Origin: Gonatopus flavifemur
Lineage: Eukaryota > Arthropoda > Insecta > Hymenoptera > Dryinidae
DNA length: 64,000 nt
Reading direction: 5' to 3'
Assembly: GCA_018340375.1 (NCBI GenBank)
Contig: JAFFJZ010000017.1
Coordinates: forward strand, 4,268,001-4,332,000
Part shown: positions 34,659-46,499 of the stretch, piece by piece
Position numbering within the stretch: the first letter of the stretch is position 1
Layout of the letters: each line of letters starts with the position of its first letter
Notes under the pieces: generated by a model
What the model was told of the DNA's origin: nothing
Databases searched by the model: none
Seen by the model: the letters and a program-made list of their open reading frames with translations, nothing else
Made by a program: the position numbers and the translations under genes

Positions 34659-35824
34659 TATATTTTGCTGTCCTCGTTACGAGAGTACAATTTCTCCAGG
34701 CTTTGGTCTGAGTGAGCGAATTTTGTCGTCGTCGATGAGCGATAGTTCCTTAAGGACTTGGTAAGTGGGATCCGCGCTCATATTTTCGAACACAACAAAG
34801 TGTACGTAATTATCTCTCCCCGCTGTGAACGGTTGATCGATGATAGTCATCGCTCCTCGAACAGCGAGGAAGCGCTCTGGGATCGGATCCACTGGTTCGG
34901 GGTCCAAATCGATTTCCTCTGAAATCGAGTCATCGAAGAGTGATGACAAGGCTATGGAGGGGATCTCGGAAACTCGTGGGGGCGTTTCCTCATCGACCGG
35001 GGGTGCGTCGAGGAGTGTCTCAACGTCATTCTTCCCCGGCTCGGTTCGGTTGAGGATGTTCGGCGGTTGTGTCTAGTTTTCACGGAATTCAATCTTTGTA
35101 GATTGTTTTTCTGGGGAGAAATTTGGGACAATAGAAGGATTCCACCAGACATGGCTATCTCCTGGCCGAATTGGGCTAGGAGGTTCGTTGTTCCGGGCTA
35201 TCACCGTCTCGTTTATGGTTGAGTCCGAAACTGAAGTAGAATCTCGAGAGCGAATCATCGTCAAATTGGCATCGGGCGCGTCGGGGATGATTTCGTCCTC
35301 CGGGAGATCGGGCATACGCAGCGTTCCGGTGAGAGTGGGTAGCAGACTTGACCGGGAAGATCCGATGATTCTTGAGTCATCGGCCGTCTCGTTTGAGGGG
35401 TCATCATCGACTATGGATAGCTCTTGATAGTTGGGACGATTTTCCTCATTCCGTCGTTCCCTTACGCGTGTCCCTATTCCCGCATTGTCTAAGAGAGGCT
35501 GTCTGAGCTTCGCGGTATATTCTGGGTCCTCACCTCGCAGAACAGTGGGGCACGCTCTTACCACAGGATTTCGCGAGAGCGCATCGGCGTTCGAATTTAC
35601 TCGACCAGGTTTATATACAATAGCGTACCGATGGTTACTGAGTTTGTTGGCCCATCTACAAAGCTGGGCCGTCGAGTCTTTGAACGACTTCAGATAGGTT
35701 AGGGGCTTGTGATCAGTGAAGAGTATGAACTCTCGACCATATAGATACGCTTCGAACTGTTTGACAGCGTGGATTATTGCTAGAAGCTCCTTCTCGATGG
35801 TAGCGTATCGAGTCTCGGGGCCTG
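34659..35824 (-). pseudogene. Gypsy RNase H end and long acidic linker
   Basis: The minus strand just below 35824 encodes the second half of RNase H, which removes RNA from the cDNA hybrid (ATIEKELLAIIHAVKQFEAY, LFTDHKPLTYL, SNADALSRNP). It continues into an unusually long Ser/Asp/Glu-rich linker before the integrase, with one stop near 35073 and another frame through 34677-34949. It is out of frame with the RT block because of a small insertion near 35835. Confidence 0.75.
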
Positions 35825-36889
35825 TTAGGAGTCTGGAGAGACGTACGCTATTGGCAAGTCTTGCCCATCAGTCTTCTGACTGAGAATCGCGCCTATCCCG
35901 TGATCGGAGGCGTCGGGGGTGATGACGAATGGTTTAGAAAAATCTGGGTATTGAAGGATGGGCTGTTCGCACAGCGCATCTCGTAAATCCTTAAACCTCT
36001 TCTGTTGTTTCTCTGTCCATTCGAAAGTCGATTTCTTTTTCAATAAATCGGTCATGGGCTTTGCTCGCGAGGAGAAATCCTTAACGAATTTGCGATAATA
36101 GCCCACCAGACCGAGGAATTGTCGGATTTGTTTTGGATTCTTAGAGACCGGGTATTCCTTCAAGGCTTCTGATTTCTTGGGATGAGGCTGCACTCCCTTT
36201 GCACTGAGCGTATGTCCCAGATACAGGACTCCAGGCTCGAAAAGGGAACATTTTTCGGTTTGCAGAACTAAATTATGCTCCCTCAGTCTTTCGAGAAACA
36301 GACGAATCTTATGAGCGTGTTCTTCTAAGCTCGATGATACTATGATCACATCGTCGAGATATACAAAGATACCTTTTCCGACGAGTCCTCGCAAAACTTT
36401 ATTCATCAGTCTCTAGAAATTCGGAGGGGCATTTTTCAGTCTCATAGGCATCCGAATGTACTCGAAATGGCCCATGGAAGTGGAGAACGCCGTTTTCGCC
36501 TGGTCATCGGGGTGCATTCCTACTTGATGGAAACCGCTAGCTAAGTCGAAGGCCGAAAAATATTTAGCGTTTCCCAACTTATCGATAATATCAGAGATTT
36601 TCGGCATGGGGAAACAGTCATCTACCGTCTTAGCATTGAGAGCACGGTAATCGACCACCATCCTCCATCTCTGCCGCCAGTCAGGTCCTGGCTTCTTGGC
36701 CACTTGGAAGAGGGGTGCATTGTATGGCGATTCAGAAGGTACAATGATCCCTAATTTCAGCAGATTTTCGATCTGCTTTTCTATTCCTTCTGCTAAATGT
36801 CGAGCAGTGGGGAATTGGGACTTATTTATAGGAGTTGTCTGTCTGTTGGATTCTGTGGAGGGTGGTCTCTGTTCGAGGGAAAGGATCAC
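35825..36889 (-). pseudogene. Ty3/gypsy reverse transcriptase
   Basis: The RT domain copies the element RNA into DNA. The motifs are clear: VDYRALNAKTVDDCFPMP, the first catalytic Asp in FSAFDLASGFHQ, and the YLDD box in FVYLDDVIIVSSS. Connection and early RNase H motifs follow (FLGLVGYYRKFVKDFS, ITPDASDHGIGA). One in-frame TAG at 36413-36415 cuts the RT just before LMNKVLRGL. Another frame change near 36840 separates it from the protease region. The element cannot make an active RT from this copy. Confidence 0.92.
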
Positions 36890-37690
36890 CGTCTAGAAAG
36901 AATTGATTGTGAAATTCTTCGATTATAGGGTGCATTAATTTACGAGCCCGTGGTTCTAAGTCCTTTATTTGCAAAAGTTCATTGATTGTTTCAATTCTTT
37001 TATCCTCGGTACGAGTTCTCAAAGTGTATTCCCCAAAGTCAATGTCACTATCCGAGGATATCTCGTCTTCCGGGCACGTAGGGGTCAAATTCTCGCGGAT
37101 GACTTCGAAGTTCTCTCCAAAGTCCTGAAGGATGGTATTTAGGAGTGAACTGCCTCCGCGATGAGTTTCTACAGTCTCTTTGTTTTCTAAAGGGGGTACC
37201 ACCACATTAACGTTAGGGGGTGGTTCGTGTTTGCGAGATGTACGTTGATTCTCCCGTATATATTCCATAGCTCGTCTTACGGATTCGTAATTGTGGAATT
37301 TGATAGGGTCCATTGGGGTGTCAACATTTACAATAGTTCCATGATAGAACGATAATTCGCTCCCGTTTTCTACGAAGAAAGGTGCACCTAAAATTCCATC
37401 GTGTGGTAATTCACAATCAACGATATAAAAGAATACCGTTGCCACCTTACCATGGAACTTAAGATCAATTAATTTAGTTCCAAGGACATTCACCGATCCC
37501 GCAAGTCCGGTGATGATCTTGTCGTCTTGTTCGATGTCCTTGTCCTTCAAGGAACCATAGGGCAGGAGATTCACCCCTGAGCCTGTATCGAGCATCAATT
37601 CAGCCCTACCCTTTTTCGAGCTATCAGATAAAACAGAAATTATGGGAGATGGGGCTCGGGTTATACGGGAGGTAGGTGGATCGATGATCA
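36822..37690 (-). pseudogene. Gypsy aspartic protease region
   Basis: An aspartic protease processes the Gag-Pol polyprotein in the particle. The active-site motif LDTGSGVNLLP is clear near the N-terminal side, and a flap-like region with HDGILGAPFF follows. About 120 residues of acidic spacer lie before the RT. It runs into the RT region out of frame near 36840. The frame overlaps the end of the Gag-like frame at 37688, which could reflect a natural gag-pol frameshift. Confidence 0.85.
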
Positions 37691-38017
37691 GAAGTTCACC
37701 CTCCTCTGGCTGCTTTGGGCCTCGCTCGCCCGTTTGCCGTTTATCGGACGAGCGCCCTCGAGGTTTGAAGATAACTGAGTGATCGCCGCAGGAGACACTG
37801 ATCTACGTTCCCGGAAACTCTCGCTTGATGAAATATGTTTTTTCTCATTTCTAACTCCCTTCTTAGCACAACTACAGCATCCAGAGCAACGCGATTCCGT
37901 AGGGACTCTCTCAGGACTCGATTCGCGGAAGCTTTCTCGCTTATCCCGAGGATATCCCGAGAAACGTCTTTCGGAGCTCATTGATCGATCTCCTCGAAAA
38001 CAACAAAAGGGTAGCAA
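37688..38017 (-). pseudogene. Gypsy Gag C-terminal fragment
   Basis: A basic, Arg/Ser-rich frame directly upstream of the protease with a cysteine cluster (RCSGCCSCAKK). It does not have a standard CCHC knuckle. Position and composition suggest the nucleocapsid end of Gag. The N-terminal Gag is not recognisable between here and 38965. Confidence 0.5.
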
Positions 38018-38965
38018 TTCTTCATAGAAGAGAAAAATGCACTGTACCAGGTTCCGAAGTTATTTGAAGTTCTCGTCGTACTAATATTTACAACCTTAAC
38101 AACCATCAAACACCACCTCGAGGGGCAGTCACCGACGATTGGGAAGATTCGTGAACACAGTTAGAAATTCCACGCTAGTGTTCTCTGATTATGAAATACT
38201 TACCGCTGAATGCAGTCAAATCTTCCACGAGGGAGAGAAAACAAGGGAGAGAAAATAACGCAGAAAAATCGATGATCGATCCCAGGTTTTCGAAATCTAT
38301 AGTGTCAATCTGTTTACATCTCCATACAAACGTTTCACCACCATTACAGTCAGTGTCAATTTGAAAGATTGGTAAACAGATTTTTATCTACACGCTATAG
38401 TCCCACCAATGCGAAACGATCACCACTGACTGCAGTCGAAAGTTTTACAAAAGAGGAAAACAATATAACGCACAGACTTTTTGGGTTGAGGAAAATATCA
38501 TCATTAACTATTCGCGGCCTTTAACAACGATCCAGCACCACATGAGAGGCAATCACTGACCCAATTTATTATTCCCAAGTTAATCCCAAGTTATTATTCT
38601 CCTCTCGTGAAACACACACCACAGAATGCAGTCATATGTATCATAAGCGGGGATAAAGAATAACTTGAAGGAACTCGGTGATTTGATTCAGGATTTTACG
38701 TGAACAGGAATGGTCTGATCGAGCGAAAGCAGAGCAAGTAGATCTACTTCTTTTTTTTCACAAATTTACTGAAAGAGAGACGTCAATGTCCAAACAAGAC
38801 TAGAGTTTCAACACCGAAGAACGTGTTCCAACCGTTTGCGGTATACGAAGCTACTCGTATACCTCATATCACGATGAATTCTAAGTCCCTATATTCTTGG
38901 CTGTAAAATTTTATGGGCGCCCCAAGAATAATTGTGACGTAATGAGGTTCTGAATAACAAATATA
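38018..38965. other. Gypsy 5' non-coding region, possible primer site
   Basis: No gene. The minus strand near 38913-38930 reads TTGGGGCGCCCA, which resembles a tRNA primer-binding site next to a 5' LTR. The LTR itself is interrupted by the foldback element, and no matching 3' LTR was found. The primer-site reading is therefore tentative. Confidence 0.35.
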
Positions 38966-40818
38966 CAGGGTGATTCAAAATTCCCGCACTCTTTTTTGGG
39001 AGTAGATTCCTGATGAAATTCTAAAACGATTTGTCCTTTTGCACAATGCTCTCCGACGCATAATTTCCGAGATATAATTAATTAAAGTTGACTAATTATG
39101 AGGTGGATCCATCGGTGATTCAGGAGCGTCATAACAGAACAAGAGAGGAAGGTGCTTGCAGAGGGCGCTCATACGATCAGCTGATCGGTATAATCGATAC
39201 GATTTACCAACATACAGATTCGTAACTTTTATATGTAGAACGATTGAATTCATCGACACTGTGGAAAAATTGATTATTGTCATGAATTCTTATCACGATA
39301 TGCTGTAGGTGAAAGTTGTAATTTCAGTAATGGTTTTTATTACGCAGACAAATGTAAAATAGTGTTATTTCGTAGGGATAGGGATTCAAGTGGGAGAAAA
39401 AAGTATAACTACTCGTTTTCAATCAGAATTTTCATGTAAAAAAGAAAACATGAGAATTTTCATTCATCCGATACCCAATTTGAACCGTTTGATTAGTAAG
39501 TTTAACACAAGAGATTGGATTCCGAATCCTGTATTCTGATTGGTCGAGAATCAATGTATGTTAGATCAATCCTCGGCCGTTTCAAATGATTCTTCTGAAG
39601 AATGTGTTTTCGACTTATCCCAACCACAACATTGAACAATGATGAATTCATTCGAATTCACCCCTTTTACATCATTCGATGATTATAAAGGGTTTATCGA
39701 ACGTTAATAACTTACTTGAAATCACTCAAGATCATTCATGTTTAAATCAAAATCTAATTCAAATTGTGTGCAAGTTCGAGCGCGTTTCTACGTTTGGAAA
39801 ATGTATTCGTCCTAAAAAGGACGGATTTGGTTAATCTTCAAAGACAATTCTTTTTTCATTTGAAATAACAATATGCCCTTTCGAGTCATATGTGCTTTGA
39901 ATGAAACTGTTTCCAGCTGTCACCTGATTGGTTGATTCGTATCACGAATGGTTGATTTGAGCTAAACAAACCGTATGTGATTACAAAGTCAATAAAGTGC
40001 AATGATTGGGTCGTATATGATGTCACACCTTGTATTTTCGTCAAAGTTGATGGATTCTGCAAGTTGAAGTAAGTTATTAACGTTCGATAAACCCTTTATA
40101 ATCATCGAATGATGTAAAAGGGGTGAATTCGAATGAATTCATCATTGTTCAATGTTGTGGTTGGGATAAGTCGAAAACACATTCTTCAGAAGAATCTTTT
40201 GAAACGGCCGAGGATTGATCTAACATACATTGATTCTCGACCAATCAGAATACAGGATTCGGAATCCAATCTCTTGTGTTAAACTTACTAATCAAACGGT
40301 TCAAATTGGGTATCGGATGAATGAAAATTCTCATGTTTTCTTTTTTACATGAAAATTCTGATTGAAAACGAGTAGTTATACTTTTTTCTCCCACTTGAAT
40401 CCCTATCCCTACGAAATAACACTATTTTACATTTGTCTGCGTGATAAAAATCATTACTGAAATTACAACTTTCACCTACAGCATATCGTGATAAGAATTC
40501 ATGACAATAATCAATTTTTCCACAGTGTCGACGAATTCAATTGTTCTACATAGAAAATTTACCAATTTGTATGTTGGTTAATCGTATTGATTATACCGAT
40601 CAGCTGATCGTATGAGTGCCCTCTGCAAGCACCTTCCTCTCTTGTTCTGTTATGACGCTCCTGAATGACCGATGGATCCACCTCATAATTAGTCAACTTT
40701 AATTAATTATATCTCGGAAATTATGCGTCGGAGAGCATTGTGCAAAAGGACAAATCGTTTTGGAATTTCATCAGGAATCTACTCCCAAAAAAGAGTGCGG
40801 GAATTTTGAATCACCCTG
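38966..40818. mobile_element. Complete foldback element, 1.85 kb
   Basis: The ends start CAGGGTGATTCAAAATTCCC and are inverted copies, flanked by TA (TATA) on both sides. The arms are about 745 bp each and almost perfectly complementary, with a central spacer of about 350 bp (39718-40070). No coding capacity. TA target and CAGGG ends suggest mobilisation by a Tc1/mariner-type transposase. Three further partial copies are in the window. Confidence 0.9.
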
Positions 40819-40945
40819 TATATATTATGAACGATAATATGATGTTAAAAACACAACAAGAATATCAGTTGAAACTGCACTGGTTGCCACACACGCTCGT
40901 GACCTGAAAAAGGGGTGAACTAATCGTTGTAAATTGAAGCAAAGC

Positions 40946-42200
40946 AAATTTGATTTGATTTGATTTGATTTATTTTACAGGCTAAGACGCCCTTTAGGTA
41001 CAAAAGTATGTAAACAATATCATGGCGGTTAACAAAAGAGAATTTTCAAATAAAGTACTAAAAAGTAAATTACAATATAAGACACGGTGTAAATTATCAC
41101 GAACCTTGAAGTATAGATGTGGAATAATACATAAATTATAATCTCACACTCTTCTTAGAGAAAGCCTTCTGGGCCGATTTTTCAAAGATTGATACTGACC
41201 CCGAGAAGAAATCAAGATCATCTTTATATGAGTTTGCCAAGCAACAGATGTGGTTGACTGGATCAGAATAAAAATAATGTGAAGTGAACATCGGAATATT
41301 GAAAAGCGAAGGCTTTCGTAGAGTTCTAGATGGTACATTGAAGTTTAAAAGAGAGAGTAGTTCAGGACAGCTGATTTGACCATTAATGATTTTGAAAATG
41401 AAAACGAGATCGTCAACCAACCTATGAGCTTCAAGCGTGGTCATGTCAAACGATCTCATTAACGGTCCATAATCATGACAAGACACGGCCATGGGAGTGA
41501 AATTCTTAAACGCTAAGAAACGCAAAAACTTGTGCTGAACTCTCTCAATCAGTTCACAATATTTATCTTGGTGAAGCGATCAGATCTCGGACGCATATTC
41601 TAAATTAGGTCTGACAAGAGCATTGTATAGTGTCAAGAGTGTTGAGGGTTCTTTGAAGTCTTTGGGCATACGCTTCAGAAATCCGAGTTGCTTCATAGCC
41701 GTATTAACCATATTTTGATAATGCATAGTGAAATTGAACTTGGAATCAATTATAATTCCTAAATCATGCATACTCTGAACAACCTCTAAGCTAGACCCGT
41801 TCAATTCATATAAGAACATGACTGGTTGCATCTTACGCGAAAGTCTTATTACTTTACACTTCGAGAAATTCAGTTGCAGTTTATTCAAGGCACACCATGA
41901 ACCCAACCTATGCGAATCGGATTGTAATGCGTTGACATCAGCGTATGAAAAGATTCTCAAGAATAATTTCAAATCATCCGCGAAAAGTAAAAATTCAACA
42001 TGCTTAAAATTGTCACCAATATCATTAATAAACGAGATAAATAGCAATGGGCCTAAATGCGACCCTTGCGGAACACCTGATTGTAGATTAATAGACCTCG
42101 AGATTAAATCCTTAACCTCAACAGTTTGAGTTCTATTCGTAAGATAGCTTCTCATCCAATTAAGAATATTAAATGAAAAATGTTGATCATATATAAATTT
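40946..42200 (-). mobile_element. 5'-truncated LINE
   Basis: Minus-strand non-LTR retrotransposon fragment. It ends in a 3' tail of ATTTG/CAAAT pentamer repeats (40948-40975), as seen in several LINE clades. Only the 3' part of the reverse transcriptase ORF remains, beginning near 42190. Confidence 0.85.
41136..42190 (-). pseudogene. LINE reverse transcriptase, C-terminal part
   Basis: The non-LTR RT is recognised by SGVPQGSHLGPLLFISFIND (motif B region) and FADDLKLF, where FADD is the catalytic box. The thumb-like region with LNFSKCKVI and LYNALVRPNLEYAS follows. One in-frame TGA at 41580-41582 separates the last about 145 residues, which stay in the same frame and end at 41136. Endonuclease and the first RT motifs are lost by 5' truncation. 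The style of the motifs is Jockey/CR1-like, but the clade cannot be fixed from this fragment. Confidence 0.9.
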
Positions 42201-42794
42201 CTGTTTTCTTCAATCGATAAAGTGAAACAGTAGCATTCGCTCTGAGAAAAATTACTTTTGTGGTTTCTTCTAAAATATTTCTCCAAATATGAATCATACA
42301 AATTTATTTCCGAAGATGAATGCAAAGGGAAAAATATAATATGATTTGGGTGGACTAAGTGAGCGTGTGTGCAGCTCCTGTCCGGTAGATACGTATATAC
42401 ATGCGTATATTTAACACCTGAAAAATGAGATAACGACAGAATAGGATAGAGTGTAATATGGTGTGTATGTTGGCGAGTGTATGAATGGAAATGTGTGATG
42501 AGTTGGTGTGAGTTCGTAAGAAGAAGCAAGGCCGAGGTATCATATGACGTCCCTGACCTGCGACAATCCGATGATTGTCGTTATAACGAGAAGAAGACGT
42601 GACGAAAAAAGAAAACAATCCTCAAAATATAATACATGAGTTCGCAGAGAATTGTTCTGATCGGAATGAAAGTGAATACGAGAAGAGAAACTAATTTATT
42701 TTGTCTACAGGAAAGAAGTTCGTATAATGTATAAAAACTCGCAAAGAGTCGAGTTGTACAATGCAACGATCGCGTGAAGCATACGTTGTCGACG
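42201..42794. other. No gene recognised
   Basis: Sequence between the LINE and the Transib-like element. It ends with the CGACG target copy at 42790-42794. Frames on the minus strand lack domains. Confidence 0.4.
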
Positions 42795-42849
42795 CACAGT
42801 GGGGCCAAATGCCAAAAAGCTGGACAAAATTATAAGGGGCTCTCAAATT

Positions 42850-43790
42850 CGCTTGCGACTTCGTACTCGGGGAGTTTATGGGGTCACTGATTACGAATCC
42901 GTTGTCAGAATTTCAAAATTCAGAATGGCGGATCCAATATGGCCGACGAAAATTGAAAGAAACCATCGGATTTTCTTCAAACTTGGTGATCAGGGGTTTT
43001 TGGGGTCGCTGATTACGAATCTGCTGTTTGAGTTCCAAAATTCAAAATGGCGAATCCAATATGGCGGACGAAAATTTTAAAAATCATCGGATTCTCCTCA
43101 AATTGGGTACCCAACGGTTTTTGGGGTCGCTGATTACGGATCCGTTGTTCTCATTTCGAAATTCAAAATGGCGGATCCAATATGGTGGAATAAAATCGAG
43201 AAGATCACCGGATTTTCTTCAAATTTGGTGATCAGGGGTTTTCGGGGTCGCTGATTACGAATCCGCTGTCTGAGTTCCCAAATTCAGAATGGCGAATCCA
43301 ATATGGCGGACGAAAATTGAAAAAATTATCGGATTCTTTTCAAATTGGGTACCCAGGGATTTTTGGGGTCGCTGATTACAAATCCGTTGTCTGCGTTTCG
43401 AAATTCAGAATGGCGGATCCAATATGGTGGAATAAAATCGAGGAGATCATCGGATTTTCTTCAAACTCGGCATCCAGGAGTTTTTTGGGTCACCAATTAC
43501 GAATCCGTTGTCAAAATTTTGAAATTCAGAATGACGGATCCAATATGGTGCACAAAAATTAAGGAAATCATCGCATTTTCTTCAAACTCGGTACTCAGGG
43601 GTTTCTGATTATGAATCCACGGTCTGAAATTCAAAATTCAAAATAACGGACCCAATATAGCGGACGAAAATTGTAAAAATCATCGGATCCCCTTCAAACT
43701 CGGTACCCAGGGGTTTTCGGGATCGCTGATCACGAATCCGTTGTCAGAATTCCGAAATTCAGGATGGCGGATGCCAAAAATCAAAACATC
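42850..43790 (+). repeat. Left subterminal tandem repeats, 121 bp, eight units
   Basis: The phrase GATTACGAATCCGTTGTC and variants recur near 42888, 43010, 43132, 43252, 43374, 43493, 43607 and 43727. Each is followed by ATGGCGGATCCAATATGG. Spacing is about 115-122 bp. Frames across it are repeat-derived. Confidence 0.9.
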
Positions 43791-44018
43791 ATTCATAACT
43801 TAATATCAAACAAGAACTAAACGGCCCATTTTGTTGTTCCTATTATGATCATTATTATTATTATTTCCAACATTGAATCATTATTAATATAATTATCGAA
43901 TGATATTAACACACCAAATGTGTTAAATCGAAAGATATATACATTCACAATATATACAATAATATAAAAAACTGAAATCGTAATGGTTCTTACTTTTGCC
44001 ACACTTTTTTTACTCAGA

Positions 44019-46439
44019 TCAGTCTTCTTCTTCACTCTCAGAGGAAGATAATGGGAAAGTTACGTTGTCTTCATCAAGTATATCCGGAGTTTTGATCAGG
44101 CATAACACGTCTCTAGGGAGAAACTTTAGTTTTTTCTTGGGCAACTGTCTTTTACTCGATAACATTAGATCAGAACTCAAAAGGAACCATTAAAGAATGT
44201 CTTCATTCGTTTTTTCTCTACTGCATTTCCTGGAGTGATGCTCTCGGTACCTTTGGAAATGAATGTTGTTAAGATATTTGAATATAATTATGTATTCATC
44301 GACACCGTTAAAGCTTTTGATCTCAACATGACAAGCAAAATCAAGGAAAAACAAAAAGCAGCTGCACTTTGGGGTCATCAGTATAAAGTTTTGAATAAAT
44401 CCTCTAATTCATAAGTTTACTTGATTCTCAAAATTGTTTTCTAGTCTATGAATTTATGTTTCCAGAGGATGAACAATGTGGCTTATTAATAAAAAAAAGT
44501 ATATGAATATTCATAATTCCCTGAATTCCTTACCAGAACAAAACAATCTTCGCGAACATATATTCTCGTGGTTACCATAAATATATAGTTTGCCCAGTAG
44601 TCAAAAACGTATTGTGCAATGTATCAAACTGATTGCAGTACTTGAGAAGTCAAATTTTTCCCTTCAAAGTGTCGAGTCCACTGTGACAAATATAGACTAT
44701 TATTAAGTGATATACATCATTTTCCCCTTTTAAAATCTTTGTTACGAGCCTCTTGTGCTTCCTCAGTCAATTGGCCTATAGGTAGAAGAGCAGATGCAAT
44801 GATTTCAGGTCCGTGGATCAAAAACTTGTGCATCGTAGGTGACATTGGGTACCACGGATATTTTGTCGCGTAGTAGCGTGCCGTGTCTAAAGCGTAACTC
44901 CGAAACTTTTCAACGTCTATTTCATGGCCACTTGAAACGGTAGCTAATACTACATGAAGTCGTTGTATTAGGTTGACATCCACCCCTGTGATTCCGGCAG
45001 AAACTTCGGGTTGTGCGAAAAATCGCCTAGCGGTATTCCCATCATTTGAGTTCCCAAACCCTGGCTTAGGAACATCGACAATGAAGCCACATTTTTCTTT
45101 AAAACTTTTCTGTACAACCTTTTTTCGTTCTTCCACCAAAGCTTTATCTTGTTTTCGTGCTTGCCACTTCTGAATAGGTAGCTTATAAGACAATTGCAGG
45201 AGGCCCTCAAAAAATCGTATCCAGCCGTGTAGACAAGACAAACCAAACTGGAGGTTTCCGGTTCTGACCGGCCTGGATACTATATCATCAATTTTGTTGA
45301 ATTCCTTAGATGTGGCACCACATATATAGCACTTCTGGGTATAGGTTGTCTCAGTTATGGCATTGCATACCTTCCCGTCCACCATAGAAAAAATCATCTC
45401 ATGTTTCACTGAAACATGTTTTTCATCAGTTCTGAAAGAAGTAGTCCTCAGATTTTCTATTTCATTATCAACCCGTAGCTTCTCTGCAACCGAAACTTCA
45501 GTTCATTCTTTCACAAACTCTATTTTGATTGGCCTACAAAATCTCGTTGATGATGGCCTTGGATTCTGCCAAATTATTTTTAAATTGCAGTGTAGGCGGA
45601 GAGGCACAAGTGAAGTAATGAACACAGCGGAATCACTAGCTCCGTAACTCTTCATCAGATAAAGTTGACAAAACCGAATTCTGTAGCTTTAAAATACGTG
45701 TAGCTGTGTGATCAAGAAGTGCTTGTAGTTGCAAAACAGCGCGGGTTTCTGTTATTTGAATGAATTCCTTGTCAGGGAAACACATGCGTTTGGCCAGTTG
45801 AATTTTTTTATAAGGTGGAAATTTCTGCGGATCAGCTTCACGCAATAAGCAGTACTGATGTTTTGAGAGCTCGGCATCTACTAGGAGAGCTAGAGCATCT
45901 TCATCATTCAACATCTTTGGCTCATTTCGCTTGAAAGTTTGATAACCTTTCATATACATTTTGGCAAGCTCAGGATCAGAAGATGTAACATCCTTTACAA
46001 TTTTTGCGGCTTCGATCTGTCCAGACGCTCTCAAACACATTTGTGTGGCGTAAGACAGCTTTGAGATAGGAGTATTTACTCTGATATTCTCCGTTTTCCT
46101 ACGTTTCGTTCTTTCTGAACATCCGTTGAATTCAACAAGAGGTCTTCCCACTTGCGTGTGAACAGTTACAGAATGGGGATTCCTGAAAGTACAAAACACT
46201 ACCTCTTGTTTTAACCATTCTTCATCATTTTTAAGAAATCGTTCTTCGGTCCTTTGAGAAGATTCCCATCTCTTTTTAAATACACATTTGAAAGTAGATA
46301 AAAGGTTAGAGATCTCTGTAGTTTTGTTATCCGGACAACACGTTATCTCGATGATTTTTCCTTGAAGGAAAGTGAACTTTTCATCCAACGTAGGTAGAGG
46401 ACTGCTCCTTAAAATATTGTACATCTCTCTCCGAGTCAT
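44019..46439 (-). pseudogene. Transib/RAG1-like DDE transposase, decayed
   Basis: Minus-strand parts read as one protein. 46439-45636 is an N-terminal region (KLSYATQMCLRASGQIEAAK); 45650-44727 is the catalytic core with WQNPRPSSTRFCRPIK, the second acidic motif MVDGKVCNA, a Cys pair YICGA and NDGNTARRFF. The third motif QLTEEAQEARNK matches the RAG1/Transib catalytic-Glu region. 44250-44019 resumes with YREHHSRKCSREKTNED and an acidic tail. Damage: a frame change near 45648, TGA near 45505, an intron-like gap 44251-44726 whose donor reads GG instead of GT, and TAA near 44190. The block expected to hold the first catalytic Asp, just before GASDSAVF, seems to be deleted. Family assignment rests on motif order and matching TIR type. 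Confidence 0.8.
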
Positions 46440-46499
46440 AGATATTGAATCATCTTTGAAATCTACAAACGTTGTAGAATTCGATAAAATTCGCTACAG

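Noticed and set aside
42799..43608. Plus-strand frames of 67-93 codons
   Set aside because: They translate the 121-bp subterminal repeats of the Transib-like element.
42850..43790. CRISPR-like regular repeats
   Set aside because: Units are 121 bp, diverged and without unique spacers; the setting is a eukaryotic transposon.
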